This document shows positions 23,179-35,103 of a stretch of DNA of 64,000 nucleotides, in pieces. The position numbers were made by a program, and so were the translations under genes. Each line of letters starts with the position of its first letter. The first letter of the stretch is position 1. The DNA lies in assembly GCA_003184365.1 (NCBI GenBank), contig NKYR01000044.1, positions 186,001 through 250,000 on the forward strand. The letters run 5' to 3'. The notes beneath the pieces were generated by a model. It saw nothing but the letters and a program-made list of their open reading frames with translations, had not been told where the DNA came from and did no database searches. Source of the stretch: Evernia prunastri. Lineage: Eukaryota > Ascomycota > Lecanoromycetes > Lecanorales > Parmeliaceae.

Positions 23179-24114
23179 CTGCTATTGGGGTTGGTTGGGA
23201 AATAGACGAGTCGATGTGTATATATGAGCCATGTAAGATGCCGTGAAAGCATAGAATTGAAAAAGTATTTGGATGCTATTGTCCCATATACAATACTGGA
23301 GATGTCACCAAATCAAGAAATGCTCCGGCTTTCCTTCGCAAAGCAACGGTTCAACGTCTACCTACCTACCTACCTACCCTCGTGACCTCCATCAACACGA
23401 ACAGAAGCAAAGAACCAAAAGATTCCAGGGTACACACGCCCCACATCATGCACCCACCTCCTTCCTATTAATATTGTAAGATACGCTCCAGCGTTCCAGA
23501 AAAGCCAAGTCGTGGATCCCAAAGCCCACGTATACATACATACGAGAGCACATCCCAGCTTAGCCTCTCAAACAACTCATTTCCATGCCCCGTATCATTC
23601 TACCATCTAACAGGCTGAAAGAAGCTGTTGATTTCCAAATCAATGGTTTAAATTCAGTCATATATCGTATTGCAACGTAGTACACGGTTCATCTCTCCCC
23701 CGTCCTGCGCCCAAATCGCACAACATCCAGTGATTCTTTTTTTATCTACAAGCCGCTCGAACTCTCCGGTCATTGGTGTCTTCAGACATAGATACAATTC
23801 GTGCCACATCTCAGTCCGTCTCCGACACTACTTCGTCCAAGATGCCACCACCCATCGTAGACCAACTCATACGGGCGGGTCACTCAATTCCTATGCACAA
23901 GAATCGGAGTCGCCCGCCATATCGTCTTCCGAGGTCCTAGAACTTCATCTTGCCGCCCGAATTACTGGCGTCGAGGGGTATGCCTTCGAATCTGGACGGC
24001 AATTTAGTCAGCAATCACCCTTTGAAGACGACAGGTATCTGGAGTGTGGTATTCTAAAGCACTTCCGGATAATCCCGAGTAGCGTTAGATGGAGAGGCTG
24101 GGGCTAGACGAGGC
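23179..24114. other. Intergenic DNA between convergent genes
   Basis: 3' flanks of methylcitrate synthase and ARG5,6. The short frame 23670-24107 is an antisense or flank artefact. A CTACCTACCTACC run lies near 23358-23376. Confidence 0.5.
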
Positions 24115-26802
24115 TTACTCTGAATATCCTCTGGCGAGGTTGATGTTTTGAAGTGCTGCAGGATGCACGGTCAGTAACTTGCTTCTTAAGATCAAAGCTT
24201 GAGCCAAAAGATAGTGGCCACAATCAAAGCACTGCCCATCCCAGATTATGTATTATTGAATGGAGCATCGCTTACCCTGGGTAGCTGCTCCTTTCTACAC
24301 GATTCCATAGTCAGCGTATCTCTTTCAGTAAGATGAACATGAAAAGAGAAACATCAACTCAGAGACGATGCTTACAAGTAAATTGTCGATGCACGCATTG
24401 ATGACTACTCTCTTGCCACTCGAGTGAACACCAAAGCCGCCAACTGCGATTATCAGTCAGTATTGCCTTTTCGACGTGGATCTAGATCCGAGCCAAAATG
24501 CTACAAACCTTCGACACCATGGGTACCTGCGATCTCTTTGACCAAGGGACTCTCCCCTACAATCTTGACGAGCGGTTCTCCCTCGTATCTTTCTTGGTAG
24601 AGGTTTCGGATATCCCGGGATGTAAAAGACTTCGCCAATGGGATGTTAATGGTATGCTTCCAAACGGTCAGTAGAGCGTCAAGTGAAGTAAAGGGTAGTA
24701 GATGTTACGTGAATCCCTTGGAACTGTCGCTTTCGTTAGCGCGGTCTGACCTAGGGTGGAATCAAGAGATTTCAGGAGAACGTACCCAGACAGCCACGTG
24801 AGGAATAAATGCCACCTTCAGAAACCCTGGTCAGCACCTTTGAATGAGATGTTTGGATACATCTTGAGATTGAGATGGGACCATACGGAACGGCCAAGCT
24901 GCTCAGAAACCTCTCGCTCATGAATGTCTAGAACGCTTTAGTACAGTGGATGTAAGCATGAGTCAGGAATTCTTACGATCGGTCAAGCCTAAGTAGATGT
25001 TGGAATTAGCATGTCTTCTTTGTACTAGAATATCGAGTTTGAAGACCGGTCTCGCAAGAAATTGCGAAATTCTGCTTGCAAAACGCGTACTGCATTTCAA
25101 GATATAAACGTACTGTACGGTATGATACTGCAACGATTTAGCATAGCTTCAACAAAAAGACAGGCTTCTGAGGACGCACTTGTTGGTCAAATTATCCACA
25201 TTGTTCTGAACGCTACGTCAATATAGGTAGCTTTCGGTTTGTTCTTACGATGGGACACTTGATACCTTGGGACTTGGCTTCGTGCCAGCGCCGGAACTTT
25301 TCAGGATTAGCATTGCTTTTCCAGATGCGGATTCGAGTATTCAAATTCTGCAGAGCCCACAATCCCGGACGCAAGACCAAAAACGTTGATTGAAGATGCG
25401 AGAACTTGGGATTTACGTACTAGCCAGATACACCGAAAATCGTTGGGCCGGCTGGCTCTTCCGCAATGTAGGGAAGGAGAGGAGCTATGTTAGATCAGCA
25501 TTGGGCTATCAGGAGCGCTGGTGTAAAAAATACCGATTCCGAGCTGTGCAGCAGTCGCATCTGATCGATATCAGCATGTGGGTGAGCCTTGATTGAGATG
25601 ATTACACACAGCAACCCTATGGACATTATAGGGTCAGTTTTATATTTCGCGAAGGAGATTGGACTTGTGAAAAGGGCTTCACTCACAGGATTTGATATTC
25701 GCTTGGCCCTAGCGATGGTCGAGCGGTCAACCAGCTCTACAGTGGATTAGAGTGTCATACCCAGATCGCACTTCATCACTGGCCCGACATACCTGGCAAG
25801 CCATATGTCCACTCGGGATTAAATCGATAGTCCCTAACGGAAGTCAGTATTTCTTCCTCGTGGCAAGTGCTCGAGTAGAAGAACAATTTCGGACAGTAGG
25901 ATTGGGGATTCGCGCCCGAGAAATGTCTTGAAATTCAGGGCTTGATGTACAGAAATAAGGAAGCACCCAGGGATATACGTACGCGCTAAGATCGATGATC
26001 AAACTCTCACTGTTGGCTTCTTGGATGGATTCTATCCAAGGTTTGGCAACTCCGTTGGGGAGCTGGTGGAGTGTTTCGGTCAGCAAATACACTTTCGGAC
26101 AAGGGTCGGAGATTTGCTTGATAGGCGTCCGTTCGAAAGAAAATGGGGTTGGGGAAGTCATACGGCCATGACCCACACATCTATGTCCGTCATCTGCGAG
26201 GACCCCATCCGTGAGCATTTCTCTAGATTCGAAGGTAGGCAGATCTTCGAATTGTGGCTATATGCACACACACCTTTCTGACGTCCTCGTGCGATAAATT
26301 CTTTGCAGGATCAATGTCAGCTATGAATTGTTTGGCAAGATGAGCGTTGTGCACCTCGTAAGTGATACTTCTTTTTTCATAACCTTGCAATGGCTTTCCG
26401 GCGAGTTCACGAGATGAAACCTTTATCGCGGTCAGGACGAGAGAAACGTGGGAAGGCTTAAGACCCCGCTTACATGAAGCAGATCCATGTGTGGATGAGC
26501 ATTGAGAAGATTGATCAAAGCTAAATTTGATTCCGCGCTTAGCATCCCCCTCTCCAGATTGGGACTTGGGTTGTTAAGCAAAAGGCAAGTTCAAGCCGAA
26601 GAGAGCACCAGAAACGTTCTGCATTTGGGGCATATTTTGCAACCATGATTGCAGAATCGACAGCAAGGAAATTTCATACCTTGCCCGGTGTAACCTCTAG
26701 CACCTGAAAACGGTGAGAAATAGCTTCGAGTCTCGCAAGGATCTGCACACTTACCGATAATGGCCACTTTTGACGGCGTGGGATTGGAGTTGTTCTTCGT
26801 AC
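24115..26802 (-). other. Micro-exon-rich reductase half of ARG5,6: exon list
   Basis: Exons 13-35: 26802-26755, 26703-26680, 26520-26474, 26420-26355, 26300-26274, 26193-26164, 26062-25983, 25833-25793, 25736-25687, 25616-25610, 25560-25534, 25484-25421, 25296-25266, 25205-25180, 25127-25114, 24988-24977, 24927-24887, 24815-24786, 24723-24709, 24656-24509, 24443-24376, 24294-24276, 24155-24115. Lengths run from 7 to 148 nt. All introns start GT and end AG, 49-159 nt long. The conceptual splice restores conserved blocks such as GVSGYSGAGTKPSPK, NIIPYSLTDHIHEREVS and GGFGVHSSGKRVVINACID without a single frame conflict. Confidence 0.85.
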
Positions 26803-29533
26803 CTGTTACGGTATTAGAATGAAACAAAGTTGGCCGAGAGACTGATTACGGAGTGCCTACCAAAGGGAGGGTTCGGGTTCGTAGTCTGAGTGGCGTATGA
26901 TCGTGTAGAAGACAAGGGCAATCTCCGGGAATGCCGCGAGTCCCGTAGAGCGTTTGACGAACGACTTGTCGTAGAATAAGCCCTCATTTGTTGCGGTTGT
27001 GGGATGTTTCTGGCGGCTTTCTGAAGCCTGTTCTCGAGGTTCACATCTCCTAGACACGCGTTATTCATATATCTGGATCAGGGACTCCGTTATCACCCAC
27101 CAAAGAGCCCTCTGCCTGATCTGCCAAACTCTGATATTGTCCTCCTATCAGCGATGGGAACATCTAATAGAAAAATACGGAGGCGAAGAAACCCTACCTA
27201 GCATCAACTCTTTTACCTCGTCGCCGCTTTCAATCCCTAGAATCTATCTTAGCAATTTTTCCATAGAGCGAAGACGCAGTCCTGGGTCGCAACATGCCGT
27301 TCGGCTGAAAAGCAGGGTATGGACGTCGACAACAAGGGGTTGGGGATGTAGCACACCTGTCCAAAAAAGCACTTCACCGTGACGCGAGAGACTGCCTTCG
27401 GCTTTATCAAAGAACCCTAAAAGGTTCAAGAATTAGCATTGCCAACCCAGGTCGGAATATCAAGCTCGGAAACGTGATCGCTAAGTTCGCAAGGCATATA
27501 CTCACATGTCAAGTTTTCATCATCGCTTTTGACTGTCCAAACCAATTTCGGGTTATCTCTAAGAAGCGCTGCGAACACATTATCCGCAACGTTAGTAAGC
27601 CATCCAGCTTTCGTTATCGTGAATGTGGCAAGTTGAGACATCGAAGCTCGTTCTTGTGGGGGCAGGACGATGGCGAGAGCTTCCATGGGCTCGTCAAAGT
27701 ATGCTTTGAAATCTCGCTGACCCAGGTGCTGTACGTATCTATCGACGGTGGCGGCCGCATCCAGTGCTTCTCGGTCCCGGATGAGGACCTTTTTGAAGGC
27801 TTCTAGATCATCAAATTGAGACAGCCTGGTGTTGACGTGGATTTTATTCCCTCTCCTTATCAGTGTTCCAGCACTATGCGTGATTCAGTTAAAATGCCGT
27901 CGTGCCGGGCGAGGAATCAAAAATTGTACATACCCAGTGTCCGTGAACAACTCTTTCTGGAGGTCCGATGGCTGTCATAAGACACGATCTCAGTATTCGG
28001 TAACCCAAAAACAATCATGGTATGAAGACAGTGTTGGGCACTACATGGGGGACCAAGGTCCGATAAGGTGCCTTGGTATCGAATGGACTGTCTAAACACC
28101 AAGGTATCACGAGGGGATTACGTACATGGATGATGGCAACGCTCGAGGTTCGAGGAAGGTCAGCCAGCAGGTCGTTCATCTCCTTGATCTTCAACCTGGT
28201 ACCGTGACGTACCCACCAGTGCCTCCCTGACATCAGATCCTCATATTCCTCGTCCAGGTTGATTGCGGATATTTTTTCTTGGGTATCACCATTAAACAAG
28301 CCACCTTTCTCACTCAAATATACAATCTTGAGCGGTTGCAACGATCGTGCCAATTCTCCCGCTGCAACATCTGCATTTACATTGAGAACCTAAATAGCTA
28401 GTCAGCCTCATAGCTGGGAGAGGGGATGTCAGCGCTTACCTGGCCATCAGAAGTTTCGCTCATCGAGGTCAATATAGGCAAGCAGCCTGATGAACGATCA
28501 GCCATAAAGCTTGCACTTAGTGGAAGTGCTACCCACCCGCTCTAATGCTAGCCTCTATCGGGTTTTTGTCCACACTGGTTATCTTTCCCACCAGGTCGTA
28601 CTTCTCTTTATCAAGGAATTCTGCGCCGAAGACACCGGATGTGATTGGCCTTGCACGCACTCCAACGTTCTCCAACTCTTCAACAAGCTTCAAGTTCTCT
28701 TGCAGGAACAAAGATCTTGCAATTCCCAGTGTCTTTCCATCGGTTATTCTTATGCCTCCTTCAAATTGTGGTTCGACCCCTGCATTTTCCTGTGGCACAT
28801 TCGGGCGTTAGCATCAACTCTTCAAGCGGCACGGAGATGGTAGGAAGTAAAGTACGCACCAGTATTTTATTCAACTGCGGACCCGCGCCATGAACAACCA
28901 CCTAGGAAAGTCAGTATTACCAACCCCAGGGGGAGCATCGAGCCTTGATAGTTTTCCGTGAGGTGTATGCTGTCCAACCTTGTCTCACGACCCAAGCATT
29001 GGTCCAAAAGAAAGATAGTGAAGCTCGACTTGACGTACAGGATATAACCCAATCTGTGCCAAGAATGCCAGGGCGGAGACGAGAGCCTCGAGATGTTCTG
29101 TGATGATAGCTCCCCCCACCTTAATGACTGGATTCAGCAGTCAGCATGGGCTATCCTGGGGGTGATTTGAGCAGTGGAACAAGTCCCGAGAGGTCAAGGC
29201 ATGCCCCAAGACTCCAGAGTCGGCCCCAGAAGGAATATGGATTTGGAAATACGTACCAGCAAATTGTTGAGACGAAACGGAGGAGAAGTGGCTCAGGTAT
29301 TGCTGCACCTCCCGCTTCGAGCCAATGTTGCTAAGTAATTGGATAACAGTTGAGCGTGTTGTGAGGGGGGAGTCAGCAGGAGAGGCAAAGTGTCGTCGCC
29401 ACGGCTCAGAAAGGTGGGTAGAAGCTGCTGGTAGGATTGCTTGTGGCATGCGTAGACTGGGTCGCAGAGGGCCCTTAGCAAGCCGGCAGCCTCTGAGCGC
29501 GGCCTGGGCAGCGGAGGAGCGTAGAGAGAGCAT
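24115..29533 (-). CDS. ARG5,6: Bifunctional acetylglutamate kinase / N-acetyl-gamma-glutamyl-phosphate reductase
   Basis: Encodes the mitochondrial precursor for steps 2 and 3 of arginine synthesis. I resolve 35 exons that all join in frame to 878 residues, a normal length for the family. Order: presequence (~1-85), amino-acid kinase from VIKVGGAIITEH (~93) with VVVHGAGPQLNKIL, a NAT-type regulatory domain (~337-500, GAGTLIRRGNKI), a linker with a likely second targeting and cleavage region (RSYATQTTNPNPP, ~553), then the reductase with SKVAIIGARGYTGQ, LPNGVAKPW and the active-site NPGCYATAAQLGI (Cys ~700). Exons 29533-29257, 29127-29039, 28901-28860, 28789-28537, 28486-28440, 28389-28126, 27971-27934, 27873-27506, 27416-27357, 27236-27198, 27144-27101 and 27020-26861 cover the kinase half. 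The reductase half holds 23 more exons. Exons 10-11 are the least certain. Confidence 0.93.
25610..25616 (-). other. 7-nt microexon encoding the catalytic cysteine of the reductase
   Basis: On the minus strand the exon is GGTTGCT, between CCATAG and GTGTGT. It supplies Gly, Cys and the first base of Tyr in the family signature NPGCYAT. Upstream the intron has AACTGACC, and the next intron has TGCTGAT; both are good branch sites. Without this exon the active-site Cys is lost and the frame shifts. Confidence 0.85.
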
Positions 29534-31959
29534 GATGGCCGTTATACCCCCAACATGCGGCTATGGTGGTATTCCCCTCGTATCTTGAACAGAGATGAAA
29601 TCGGGGCAGTTGAGCGCTGTCTGAGGTCTGGCGGGGACCGCGGCTTTGTGGGAGCGCACACAATGTGGAGATAGGTATGCTCCGACTCAATTGTAGGGGC
29701 CAATGCTCAGACCGAAGGAAAAGAGAATTGTTCTGTGAGTGCTGTCCGGCTCGCGTGGAAGTTTTGCTTAAAAGAAAAAAAAAAGCAATTGGATTGGGCA
29801 TGGATCAATTTTCCCCACCAGAAAATTCTCCCTCTGACAGTCACTTTGCGGCATCGGAATGCGGAGAAACTAGCGTCCACTCGTAAGGCCGGCGCCAAGA
29901 AGCGTACAAATTACAATGCTCTCTTCTCTCTATTTTGATGAGAACTATCTGCTATATCTGTCACCGTCACTCTATCGTATCCTCATCTGCTAGGTCGAGC
30001 GGTGTCTTCAACAAGAAATCGACCACACCCTCTCAGCTTGAAGGCATGCATTACGCAACCCGTCAACCCAGTCAATGCCAAACTCGAAAGCTCTTCGCCA
30101 TCTCAGGACGCAGTAGCTCCTCAATACCTTTCGGCCAATGCCTAGAAAGATGGACCTCCCCTAAGCATCGCGGATGAATTGTACTTAAGCTCCGGCTTAA
30201 TGAGCAAAGAAGTGGTAGAACGTCCTCTGAACCCACTGCTGTAAGTAAAAAGACAGATCAACAGCCGAGCGCGTCTAACGGCTGTAGCAATAATGACATA
30301 GCATAGAGGTCCTCTTCTACCCAGCTCCTACATGTTACGCTCTAGCTTTGAGGCTTACGGAACGCCAACAGCGATTCGCTACCACTAGTCGTTCATGGTC
30401 GGACAACAACACGACGCGCCAAAGTCCATAAGATCGACCACAACATTCAGCGTCCTTGGCAAGATTATCGCAGGTACAGGCGAGAGTCTTTAGCGTCTCA
30501 AAAGCGAGAGCCCTTCTGAGTCTGGAGTCAGCCAGCTACCCGTCTGCATCGCCACCGCTGAGCTGCTGAAACAAACGCTCCTACGCCAGGACTCTGTTCC
30601 AAGAGCTGGCCGGCATATTGAGACCATTCATCGGGTCCATGCAGAATCGGAATGGAGAACATCGAAGCGCAAGTGCATGAATATGTGGCGGGGAAGATGG
30701 CAGCGGGCAGATGGCGAAAGAGGGGCCTTGGACGTCAAGATACTGGCTACATGGGATATGCTGGAAGGCAAAGGTATGATGCCACACGATTCAAGATAGA
30801 AAGTTTGAATTCAGTGCAGAAAGAATACACAGATTACGTATCCTGGCGGCAAAGACTCACGAACCCTTACTCCGGAAGTCGTCCGCTATCACACTCATCG
30901 ACCGTCGTTGGTCAAAAAGGAAGAGCTGCTCGAGCGGCTCTAAGTCAAATGTTCGGCATGACTTGAAGGTGGGAATTGGATCTCGGTGCGGGATCCAGCT
31001 GTTTGCAGAATAACTTACAATGATGCGGCCTATCTTGCCGTTTCTTGTCCATCATGCGTCTAAAAGTGTGGCTTTTTGTACTCCTTACTTCAACGCCTAT
31101 CGGCTCTAAGTTACTCAAGCCTCAGTTCCTAATCCATGCGAAGTACTACTTCAAACGCCACTCAGGACAAGTACATCCATGCCCTCACTCGTGCGCCTCA
31201 AGTCACGTGTCACGAAAGCTATAAGTGCAGCCAAGGGTCGCGCTTCTGCAAACTCACCGAACCCTGCAAGCACCGCCGCCCCGGCCGATCGAAATTGAAT
31301 GATTCACGCCATTCGTTGCCAATTGTATCCAGTGCTCAAAATTGTTAGCAAGCACTAAGTAGTTAGTTTTCTCAGCAGCCCAATCGCAAGAGACACATCC
31401 CCGCGCGAAAGGACCAAATCGCTACTAGAAGAATGCATGCACGCAGACCAGCGGACCACTTTCAGCTCGCGACTCTTACATACCTACCTAAGATACACAA
31501 CCATTAAAAAAGACACCAGACACGATTTCAAACGAGCAAAACCGCCCTTTCATCCTCCCTTACTCGTTGTACGTATCTGTACCTCTCCACCCACGCTACG
31601 GTATCTTCGAAATACCCCCGCCCAAGCCCAGCACCTCCGCATTGACCCGCACAACCCATTCGTCCAATGCAAACCATTTGTCCAACCAGTCTGTTCCAGC
31701 CCACTTGAGTCCTTTATCCCTTCGGCATCGCTCACGCTGCAGCTGATCCAACCAATTCAAAGCAATCCCTCCAGATACAAACATTCCACCGTGCCTGTGC
31801 CCTTTCCCATCCCTTCCCCATCGCCATACATCACCACCCCAACCCCCATCTCCATATCCATCTCCACTTCCCTATCCCCATATATCCCCATCCAATCCCC
31901 ATCCCCCCCCTCCCCCCCTGGCATTCTCGCCCCTTTCACAAGCACCCCCCAGCCCCGGC

Positions 31960-32090
31960 CCCCGGCGAAAAAGACCACCTCAAGCTCCCAACCTCAAAGG
32001 AGACAGAGACAGAGACAGAGACAGAGACAGAGACAGAGACAGAGACAGAGACAGATAAAGACAGAAACAGAAATAGAGACAGACACAGAC
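31960..32090 (+). repeat. (AGAGAC)n microsatellite with unique shoulder, left copy
   Basis: It starts CCCCGGCGAAAAAGACC and ends CAGACACAGAC at the N run. The same unique shoulder, repeat and tail recur at 32106-32242, with the repeat tract one unit longer. It is almost certainly one locus assembled twice on either side of a gap. Confidence 0.85.
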
Positions 32091-32105
32091 NNNNNNNNNN
32101 NNNNN
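32091..32105. other. 15-N assembly gap
   Basis: A run of fifteen N between two copies of the same sequence. Confidence 0.98.
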
Positions 32106-32242
32106 CCCCGGCGAAAAAGACCACCTCAAGCTCCCAACCTCAAAGGAGACAGAGACAGAGACAGAGACAGAGACAGAGACAGAGACAGAGACAGAGACAG
32201 AGACAGATAAAGACAGAAACAGAAATAGAGACAGACACAGAC
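32106..32242 (+). repeat. (AGAGAC)n microsatellite with unique shoulder, right copy
   Basis: Duplicate of 31960-32090 beyond the gap. Confidence 0.85.
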
Positions 32243-32755
32243 TCAGACCCAAGCACGCGTCACCACGTGCAGTCTGCAATAACAAATCTAGTGGCCAGGA
32301 TGCTAGGCGGTGACGCGGGGAAGTAAAAGAAGAAGAGATGAGCAGCGTGCGTATCCAACAGCTAACTGGCCTTCTTTTCCGTCAAGTATAGCGTGACGGA
32401 CGGGCGAAAAAAACAGAGGGAAACGGCGAAAAGCAGATCTCGAGAGGAAAGGGAAAGAGAAGAACGAGACCGAGAAGACCAGAGCGTCAAGCGGAGCCAG
32501 GAGAAGGAGGGAGGGCAAGACGGAAAATCGGGCATCCATTGCAGCATACGTAGATAGATAAATCCCGCGACTCTATCCGATGAGATAGGGGATAGCGGAG
32601 AAAGAGGGGGAAAAGGATGGTCGAGGGTCGGAAGTCGAAAGTCTCGCGAGTCGAGAAGCGGGCGTTGTTTGCTTGGCGTTTTGGTTGCCTTGGTTCTGCG
32701 AGTGTTTGTGAGTGGGGTGAAGAGGGTAACGGGGGGAAAGGGGGAAAGTGGGAAA

Positions 32756-32852
32756 GTGGGGGAAGGGAAGAGAGGAGAGAGGAGAGGAAAGAGAGAAGAG
32801 AGAAGAGAGAAGAGAGAAGAGAGAAGAGAGAAGAGAGAAGAGAGAAGAGAGG
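32756..32852 (+). repeat. (AGAGAAG)n polypurine tract
   Basis: About 95 bp of nearly pure purine built of AGAGAAG units. Such tracts can form triplex DNA. The encoded Glu/Arg run is a repeat artefact. Confidence 0.85.
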
Positions 32853-33147
32853 ACACCAGAGCAGAAAAAAAAAACACCTTATTGCATTCCTACCCCATCC
32901 CCATCTATCTACCCCATCTATCTACCTACAGAATCTTCATGTCTATGGAAAGGATGGAATGATACAGATGAAACGCCGTACCGAGCAAGACGCCGGGCAG
33001 ATTTGGTTGATGCATATCGACTCATCGAGGACCTTGACATCACCCGCTTTTTCTGGTCGGGTAAGATATAGACAGACGGACGGACGGACATGCGTAATAA
33101 GGATCCCGTCTGATCTAGATGACTTGACATGCTCCTTGCAAAAGCAT

Positions 33148-35103
33148 CTATACTCCGCACACGATGCTCGTTCTACTCGTACTCCTTTCTACCCGTACCA
33201 TCGACTGATTTCTCTTCCCCCTTTTTTTAAAATATATATAGATAAATATACCCCCACACCAACATCCCCTCCCCACGACCTTCAACTCCAACCACCTCAA
33301 CGGCGGAAACGTGACGCACGTAAACGCAATCGCAACCCACGTCCCGATATCGCCCCCATACCCGCCGATATCCTTCGCCACGGGCCCCGCATACCACGCC
33401 TGATACATACCAATAATAGCGCCCGCCCACCCGATCAAAAACGCCGACAGCGCCGCTACGCCAAGAGGCAGAACCGAGCGATCCTCCCACGCAGCCCAGT
33501 CGAACGGCACCCCCCTCAGTTTCCGGAAGAGGACGTGCTCCTCGAGCATGATGGTGACGAAGATGGAAACCCAGTAGCCCATGAGGGCGAGGAAGTTCTC
33601 GAAGATGTCGAACAGGTGGTCCCTGCCCGCGACGCCGCAGACGAACTCGACGATCACGACGGCCACGACCCAAAGCCAGCGGGGCACGGCTTTCGGGTAG
33701 CGGCCCAGCGTCTGCATATCGATGGCGGCGGCGTAGGTCCCCGGGATGTTGTTCTGGATAGCGGAGAGCGCGAGGACGACGGTGCAGAAGCGGCCGAAGC
33801 CGCCGAGCCCGGGCGCGCTGTCGTAGCCCGCGAGGAGGAGGGCGCCCGAGGACGTGGCGTAGGCGGTTTGCCAGGCGGGCGTGGTGGCGACGCCGCAGGC
33901 CAGGCCGACGCCGACGAGGTTGACGAAGATGAAGGACGCCGCGAGCCCGAGCCAGGTCATGAGGAAGGTGAGGGGCTTGCTCGTGTGCGTCGGGTAGTAG
34001 ACGTAGAAGTCGGAGCCCGCGGCCGCCCAGCCGACGGGGACGGAGTACTGCAGCGCGAAGAAGGAGAGGCGGTTCGCGGTGATTTCGCCCGCGGCGCCGG
34101 TGATGGGCGCGCTGGACTGCAGGGCCGTGTTGAAGTGGGGGGCCGCGGCGCCGATGAGGACGAAGAGGGCGATGACTTGGGGGACAAAGGCCCATCTGTA
34201 TGCGGGGGGGGGAGGGAGTTAGCTTGTGTGATTTGGGGGGGGGGGGGGGAATATGTGGAGAAGGGGGAGCTCGTGAATTTGAGACGGATCGAGGTACCTT
34301 TCGTATACATGAAGGACGGCCATGCCGAATATCGCTACGATGCCGATGATGAGGGCAGCGATGATGATGCCCACGATGATGGTCATGTGACCGCCGTTGA
34401 CGGCCGAGAGCATCTGCCCTGCGATAATGCAACTGATGACGCCGTATCCGACCATCAGGATGGCGTTGAGGATGGCGATTAGCTTCGCCGGCCAGTATCC
34501 CATTATATACCGAGCCACGATCTATACGGCACATCAGTCCAAAGGCCCAATTGCTTCCATTGGCGGAGCGACATGTTTTTTTGCGCGCAAGCATACCAGT
34601 GTCCGATTACCACTTTCAGCACCCCACGTACTCGTGTACGAAGTGGGCACCGATCCCAACGCGCAGCCAAAAACGGTCAATAAAACACTGTCCACCCAAC
34701 CCAGATTAAAAGCCAGTGGGCCTAGGAAGCCGACGGCGAGATTGTTCACGGTGACGTTTACGCTGAACCACAGTATGCACATTTGGGCGTATCCCATGAA
34801 TGATATGTCATGCTTCTCCTCCGGTAGGACCCGAGTGATGCCTCGCGCCTCCAGACCGGCCAGGCTTTCGATCTTGTCGTTCCATCTTTTCAGCCTGCCT
34901 CTAAGGATGACGGGAGTGGGCGGTATATCGTGAGCGCCCAGGGAGGAATGGGTGGTGTTATCTTCCGAGTTACTGCCGGTGAAGGAGGACACGTTGATGT
35001 CGGCGTCGGCATCTTTGTCACTCAGTTCGCCACGCTTCTCCACGTCGTTGTCCGGTATCTGATGCGCGGCCGGGTGGTTGAGGGGATTGTTGGCCAGAGT
35101 CAT
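33148..35103 (-). CDS. NCS1-family purine-cytosine permease (FCY2-like)
   Basis: A plasma-membrane proton symporter of the NCS1 family importing cytosine and purines. Three exons, 35103-34597, 34521-34298 and 34195-33148, give 592 residues, long for the family because of a hydrophilic ~90-residue N-terminus and a basic ~25-residue C-terminal extension. Family features: FGCALGSVPTSYTSTWG, ESGNRTLIVARYIMGYW across the first splice, YERWAFVPQVIALF across the second, and GRDHLFDIFENFLALMGYW. About twelve hydrophobic segments are visible. The extreme C-terminus after LRWLELKVVGRG may be read-through of an unrecognised intron or a real tail. Confidence 0.9.

Larger units (their letters stand above)
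29534..33147. other. Intergenic and low-complexity interval
   Basis: 3.6 kb without an accepted gene. Frames at 29935-30177, 30652-30966 (104 aa, basic, unknown) and 31437-32210 (low complexity, crossing the gap) lack domains. It holds the ARG5,6 promoter on the left and polypurine and dinucleotide-like repeats on the right. The 104-aa frame could be a small hypothetical gene, but support is weak. Confidence 0.45.

Noticed and set aside
31437..32210. 257-residue frame crossing the 15-N gap
   Set aside because: Made of Pro/Ser-rich low-complexity sequence, a microsatellite and N bases; no conserved element.
32617..34482. 621-residue plus-strand frame opposite the NCS1 permease
   Set aside because: It combines a polypurine repeat with antisense of a conserved permease; its Glu/Arg/Asp-rich composition is an artefact.
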